Origin: Pseudomonas sp. MN1F
GTDB lineage: Bacteria; Pseudomonadota; Gammaproteobacteria; Pseudomonadales; Pseudomonadaceae
Length of the DNA stretch: 47,972 nucleotides
Assembly: GCF_009391885.1 (NCBI RefSeq)
Contig: NZ_VZII01000053.1
Span: 1 to 47,972, forward strand
Direction of reading: 5' to 3'
Part shown: piece after piece, positions 44,485 through 47,972 of the stretch
Layout of the letters: each line of letters begins with the position of its first letter
Numbering within the stretch: position 1 is the first letter of the stretch
Notes under the pieces: generated by a model
What the model saw: only the letters and a program-made list of their open reading frames with translations
Told to the model about the DNA's origin: nothing
Databases searched by the model: none
Program-made: the position numbers and the translations under genes

Positions 44485-46293
44485 ATGAACGTTCAGACCA
44501 CGATTGAGCAAAGTGTGCCGGAGCGCCTGGCGCGCGTGCGCGCAGTCATGGCCCGGGAGGGCATCGATGCCCTGCTGGTGCCGTCAGCCGATCCGCATCT
44601 TTCCGAGTACCTGCCGGGCTATTGGCAGGGGCGTCGGTGGCTGTCGGGCTTTGATGGTTCGGTAGGCACGCTGGTGGTTACCGCGGACTTTGCCGGTGTA
44701 TGGGTTGATAGCCGTTACTGGGAGCAAGCCGAGAAGGAGCTGGCCGGCAGCGGTATCGTCTTGATGAAGCTGTTGCCAGGCAAGCCGGGAGCGCTGGAAT
44801 GGCTGGGTGACAATGTTCGGCTGCACGGCGCTGTGGCCGTGGATGGCGCGGCCATGGCGCTGGCTTCGGCGCGCCAGCTCGAGGAGCGGCTCCGGGCCCG
44901 CGAGGCGCGCCTGGTAACTGATCGGGATTTGCTCGCCGAGGTATGGGAGGGCCGCCCGGCGCTGCCAGGCAACCCGATCTATCAGCACCTGCCACCCCAC
45001 GCCACGGTCAGCCGGGCCGAGAAGCTTGGCCAACTGCGGGCGACGCTGCAGGAAAAGGGGGCCGATTGGCACTTCATCGCAACCTTGGACGACATCGCCT
45101 GGCTGTTCAACCTGCGCGGCAGTGATGTGTCCTACAACCCGGTTTTCGTAGCCTTTGCACTGATCGGCAAGGACCAGGCGATCCTGTTTGTCGGTGCCGG
45201 CAAACTCGATGAGCACTTGCGCCATGTACTTGCGGTCGACGGCATCGAAGTGCGCGATTACACGGAAGTTCAGCAGGCATTGGCTGAACTGGCTCCGCAT
45301 AGCCGGGTGCTGGTCGACCCGGCTCGCGTGACCTGTGGTTTGCTGAAGCACCTGGATGCCCAGGTTCGGTTGGTCGAAGGGCTGAATCCGACCACACTGA
45401 GCAAATCACGCAAAGGTGAAGAGGAGCTGGTGCACATACGCCAGGCCATGGAGCAGGATGGCGCCGCCTTGTGCGAATTCTTCGCCTGGTTTGAGGCGCA
45501 TCAGGGCCAGGAGACCATCACCGAATTGACGGTCGATGAGCAGTTGAGCGCTGCGCGTGCCCGTCGGCCGGGCTTCGTCTCGCTGAGCTTTTCGACCATT
45601 GCGGCGTTCAACGGCAATGGCGCGATGCCGCATTACCGCGCTACCGAAGAGTCCCATGCGGTCATCGAAGGTGATGGCCTGCTGTTGATCGATTCCGGAG
45701 GGCAGTATCTGGGCGGTACTACCGACATCACGCGGATGGTCCCGGTGGGTAATCCGACCCTGGAGCAGAAGCAGGACTGCACCCGCGTGCTCAAGGGCAT
45801 GATTGCCTTGTCGCGTGCCAGCTTCCCGCGCGGCATCCTGTCACCGTTGCTCGATGCCATTGCACGGGCGCCGATCTGGGCAGACCAGGTCGACTACGGT
45901 CATGGTACCGGGCATGGCGTTGGCTACTTCATGAACGTGCACGAAGGCCCCCAGGTGATTGCCTACCAGGCGGCAACCACGCCGCAGACGGCAATGCAGG
46001 TGGGCATGATCAGCTCGATCGAGCCAGGTACCTACCGGCCTGGCGCCTGGGGTGTGCGTATCGAGAACCTGGTGGCGAACCGCGACGCGGGCAAGAGTGC
46101 ATTCGGTGAGTTCTTGTGCTTCGAGACCCTGACGCTGTGCCCTATCGATACCCGCTGCTTGCTTGTGGAGCTGCTGACCAGGGATGAGCGGGAATGGCTC
46201 AATCGCTATCACGCAACGGTGCGCGAGCGTCTTTCTCCGCTGCTGCAAGGGGCTGCACTGACTTGGCTGGAGGCGCGTACTGTGCCGGTGTGA
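44485..46293 (+). CDS. Xaa-Pro aminopeptidase (aminopeptidase P, XPNPEP1-like)
   Basis: A 602-residue M24-family peptidase that removes N-terminal residues preceding proline. Two creatinase-type N-terminal domains (about 1-310) precede the pita-bread catalytic domain. Its dinuclear metal ligands are Asp in LLIDSGGQY, Asp in TTDITRM, His in GTGHGVGYF, Glu in SSIEPGTY and Glu in VRIENL. The three-domain length matches eukaryotic cytosolic XPNPEP1, longer than E. coli PepP (about 440). The ATG has GCAGGAG upstream. It is monocistronic and ends at a strong terminator. Confidence 0.93.
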   Translation: MNVQTTIEQSVPERLARVRAVMAREGIDALLVPSADPHLSEYLPGYWQGRRWLSGFDGSVGTLVVTADFAGVWVDSRYWEQAEKELAGSGIVLMKLLPGKPGALEWLGDNVRLHGAVAVDGAAMALASARQLEERLRAREARLVTDRDLLAEVWEGRPALPGNPIYQHLPPHATVSRAEKLGQLRATLQEKGADWHFIATLDDIAWLFNLRGSDVSYNPVFVAFALIGKDQAILFVGAGKLDEHLRHVLAVDGIEVRDYTEVQQALAELAPHSRVLVDPARVTCGLLKHLDAQVRLVEGLNPTTLSKSRKGEEELVHIRQAMEQDGAALCEFFAWFEAHQGQETITELTVDEQLSAARARRPGFVSLSFSTIAAFNGNGAMPHYRATEESHAVIEGDGLLLIDSGGQYLGGTTDITRMVPVGNPTLEQKQDCTRVLKGMIALSRASFPRGILSPLLDAIARAPIWADQVDYGHGTGHGVGYFMNVHEGPQVIAYQAATTPQTAMQVGMISSIEPGTYRPGAWGVRIENLVANRDAGKSAFGEFLCFETLTLCPIDTRCLLVELLTRDEREWLNRYHATVRERLSPLLQGAALTWLEARTVPV

Positions 46294-46315
46294 TTGAGCT
46301 GGCAGTCGGTAGATG

Positions 46316-46347
46316 AAAGAAGGGCAGCCCGTGGGCTGCCCTTCTTT
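46316..46347. terminator. Bidirectional terminator, 15-bp perfect stem
   Basis: Arms 46316-46330 (AAAGAAGGGCAGCCC) and 46333-46347 are perfectly complementary. The A-rich and T-rich ends give a T-run on either strand. It follows the aminopeptidase by 22 bases and overlaps the stop of the convergent lipoprotein gene by two bases, so it can serve both. Confidence 0.92.
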
Positions 46348-46627
46348 ATTTACAGATGACGATCATGCTGCGGCTGGTGTAGCCGGCGGGGTTGATACCG
46401 AACAGGTAATCCCCGGGTTCTTCGTCGCTGTCTCCGGAGCGGGCGATCACCTTGTAACCGCGTGAGCTACAGGAGCTGGCCGCCTTGCTGTAACACTTGT
46501 CCCATGAGGAGGAGAGGCCTGAGCAATTGATATGCAGGCCCTTTTTCCCCTTCTTGACCTCAGTCTTGGCCGTTGCGGCGCAACCGGCAATGGCCAAGAT
46601 GGCCAGGATGAGCAAAATACGTTTCAT
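46346..46627 (-). CDS. Small cysteine-rich lipoprotein, 93 residues
   Basis: The signal peptide MKRILLILAILAIAGC ends in a lipobox with Cys16, so the protein is probably lipidated and attached to a membrane in the periplasm. The mature part has four further cysteines (35, 45, 53 and 92), enough for two disulfides, which fits an oxidising compartment. A lysine-rich linker (KKGKKG) follows the lipid anchor. No domain name comes to mind and the function is unknown. AAGGACAGGA precedes the ATG. Confidence 0.8.
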   Translation of the reverse strand: MKRILLILAILAIAGCAATAKTEVKKGKKGLHINCSGLSSSWDKCYSKAASSCSSRGYKVIARSGDSDEEPGDYLFGINPAGYTSRSMIVICK

Positions 46628-46816
46628 TCCTGTCCTTAAATGCAGGGCCGACCAGCGGTCTGACCCTGACGTAATCGCATCGGTTCTTCCTGAATCGTCC
46701 TCGGCATCCGTGTCCGCACAAGTAGATAGCGAAAAGATTATGATTTTGTGACAGCTTAATCAGCAAGGCGAATGGGGACAATGGCTAATCTTGTCTCAAT
46801 GAAAATACTTCTCAGA

Positions 46817-47704
46817 TCAGTCTGCTGCCAGTGCAGGATTCGCCTCTCGGCGCATGGACAGTGTGGCGCCAACCGAGGCTGCGATGATGGCAAGAATTGC
46901 CAGCCACTGCGTGGTGCTCAGTACTTCGCCGAGGAACAGCAGGCCCGACAGTGCGCCAATCGCCGGTTCGATACTCATCAGCGTGCCGAAGGTACGGGCT
47001 GGCATGCGGGTCAAAGCGACCATTTCCAGGCTGTAGGGCAGGGCGGTTGAAAGCACGGCCACACCCAGTGCCATCGGGATCAGGGCAGGGGTGAGCAGTG
47101 CACTGCCGGCATGCACGATGCCGATAGGCGCGACAAACAAGGCTGCGACCACCACGCCGAGGGCGGCGCTCTGGATGCCGTGCTCGGCGCCGGCACGTTG
47201 GCCAAACAGAATGTACAGTGCCCAGCACACGCCCGCGCCCAGCGCATAGGCTGCACCCAGCAGATCGAGCGGCTGGCCACCGTGCCCGACGGGTAGCAGC
47301 AACAACAGGCCGGTAACTGCCAGGGCAATCCACGCGAAGTCCAGCGCCCGGCGCGAGGCGAACAGCGCCACGGCCAGCGGGCCGGTGAACTCCAGGGCGA
47401 CGGCGATGCCCAGCGGTGTAGTCTGCAGGGACATATAGAAGAGGAAATTCATGCCGCCTAGCGACATGCCGTAGATGACGACGTTGCGCAGGGTGTTGGC
47501 GGTCATGCGCACCCGCCATGGTCGCAGGATCAGCAGCATGATGATGCTGGCGAAGATCAGACGCAGGGTGGTGGTACCTTGAGCGCCGATGAGGGGGAAC
47601 ATGCTTTTGGCCAATGAGGCGCCGGACTGGATCGAGGCCATGGCGATCAGCAGCAGGCCGATCGGGAAGAGAGTGGCGGCCAGGCTGCGGGGCTGGGTGT
47701 TCAT
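46817..47704 (-). CDS. rhtA: RhtA-like EamA-family exporter (threonine/homoserine type)
   Basis: A 295-residue inner-membrane protein with ten predicted helices in two EamA repeats. The overall pattern (IGLLLIAMASIQSGASLAKSMFPLIGAQGTTTLRL..., LEFTGPLAVALFASRR) is that of RhtA, which exports homoserine and threonine in E. coli. The start MNTQPRSLAATLFPIGL is favoured; a second ATG nine codons upstream has no ribosome site. The operator-like motif at 47742-47757 lies 38 bases upstream, shared with the DMT exporter region at 39270-39314. Substrate is inferred only. Confidence 0.88.
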   Translation of the reverse strand: MNTQPRSLAATLFPIGLLLIAMASIQSGASLAKSMFPLIGAQGTTTLRLIFASIIMLLILRPWRVRMTANTLRNVVIYGMSLGGMNFLFYMSLQTTPLGIAVALEFTGPLAVALFASRRALDFAWIALAVTGLLLLLPVGHGGQPLDLLGAAYALGAGVCWALYILFGQRAGAEHGIQSAALGVVVAALFVAPIGIVHAGSALLTPALIPMALGVAVLSTALPYSLEMVALTRMPARTFGTLMSIEPAIGALSGLLFLGEVLSTTQWLAILAIIAASVGATLSMRREANPALAAD

Positions 47705-47741
47705 TTCTGCGCGGCTATCCTTGGGAGGCATGCGGGGTTGT

Positions 47742-47757
47742 GCAATATAGTGCGCAA
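47742..47757. promoter_or_regulatory. Third copy of the operator-like motif, upstream of the RhtA-like gene
   Basis: GCAATATAGTGCGCAA differs by one base from the copy at 39299-39314 and by two from the copy at 39270-39285. On the minus strand it contains TATATT, which could be the -10 box of the exporter promoter. It suggests control by the same XRE-cupin regulator. Confidence 0.55.
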
Positions 47758-47817
47758 TTGCTTGGGTGGGGTGCAAGGGGGCTGGGTTGAGATTGGTTGC
47801 TTTTGAGAGGTGTCCGC

Positions 47818-47864
47818 CACAGGCGCTGAATGCGTTGCGGCAAGCACCTGGTGGCCCTGACACG
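47818..47864. repeat. Dispersed repeat tail, third copy
   Basis: CACAGGCGCTG, 16 variable bases, then CACCTGGTGGCC and CTGACACG. Spacing and both conserved blocks equal those at 74-120, while the 16-base middle differs. No REP hairpin precedes this copy. Confidence 0.6.
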
Positions 47865-47884
47865 GTCTTCTCTTCCTATATTTC

Positions 47885-47972
47885 AATTTCTTGAAATTAA
47901 AGGTTGACGGCCTTTCGAATCCCCTTATAATGCGTCCCACTTCCAGCGACATCGGAACGACAAACTCTTTGA
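47885..47972 (+). promoter_or_regulatory. Strong stable-RNA-type promoter, probably of an rRNA operon beyond the window
   Basis: A -35 box TTGACG (47904-47909) and a perfect -10 box TATAAT (47926-47931) are separated by 16 bases. The AT-rich stretch upstream (47881-47903) looks like an UP element, and the discriminator GCGTCCC is GC-rich, as in promoters under stringent control. No ribosome site or start codon follows, and ACTCTTTGA at the window end resembles an rRNA leader boxA. The gene itself is outside the window. Confidence 0.6.

Overview
The window looks like chromosome of a fluorescent Pseudomonas, most likely the P. putida group. The evidence is the high-GC coding style, the Pseudomonas REP-type repeats, the order mltD-gloB-methyltransferase-rnhA-dnaQ-lysine decarboxylase, the six-gene Mnh/Sha antiporter operon with fused A and B subunits, and a phnX-phnW-LysR-AraC-acyl-CoA block that I recall from P. 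putida. Species assignment and all comparisons with named strains are from memory. Nothing was searched.

Layout. 1-268: REP/dispersed repeat, no gene. 269-7620 (-): ABC importer for peptides or peptidyl-nucleoside compounds, with two tandem binding proteins, two permeases and a fused double ATPase. 7741-12174: cell wall and housekeeping genes (mltD and gloB on minus; methyltransferase, rnhA and dnaQ on plus). 12269-15439: lysine decarboxylase, a small convergent gene and a ChrR-like flavin reductase. 15493-18438: 2-aminoethylphosphonate catabolism (phnX, phnW) with a divergent LysR regulator. 18477-19499: AraC-type regulator. 19569-24131: a 1520-residue leucine-rich-repeat protein ending in an IpaH/SspH-like NEL E3 ubiquitin ligase domain with a CxD catalytic motif. 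24222-29778: a five-gene acyl-CoA activation and beta-oxidation operon. 29779-32054: repeats, a two-cysteine DksA paralogue and small conserved genes of unknown function. 32066-38123 (-): Mnh cation/proton antiporter operon. 38273-39870: DMT exporter with a divergent XRE-cupin regulator. 39883-41503: isochorismatase-like hydrolase with a divergent GlxA-type regulator. 41495-42413: soxR and a divergent ABM-type monooxygenase with a clear SoxR promoter between them. 42392-44258 (-): an ATP-grasp-like protein and an alpha/beta hydrolase that overlap. 44485-46293: Xaa-Pro aminopeptidase. 46346-47704 (-): a small lipoprotein and an RhtA-like exporter. 47705-47972: repeat fragment and a strong stable-RNA-type promoter reading out of the window, probably toward an rRNA operon.

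The most interesting points are (1) the NEL ubiquitin-ligase/toxin-like gene placed between a regulator and a catabolic operon with no secretion genes nearby; (2) a 16-base operator-like motif present twice in front of the DMT exporter/XRE-cupin pair and once more in front of the RhtA-like exporter 8.4 kb away, which suggests one small efflux regulon; (3) an unnamed ATP-grasp plus hydrolase pair; and (4) the stable-RNA promoter at the right edge. I saw no CRISPR array, transposase, prophage, tRNA or integrase.
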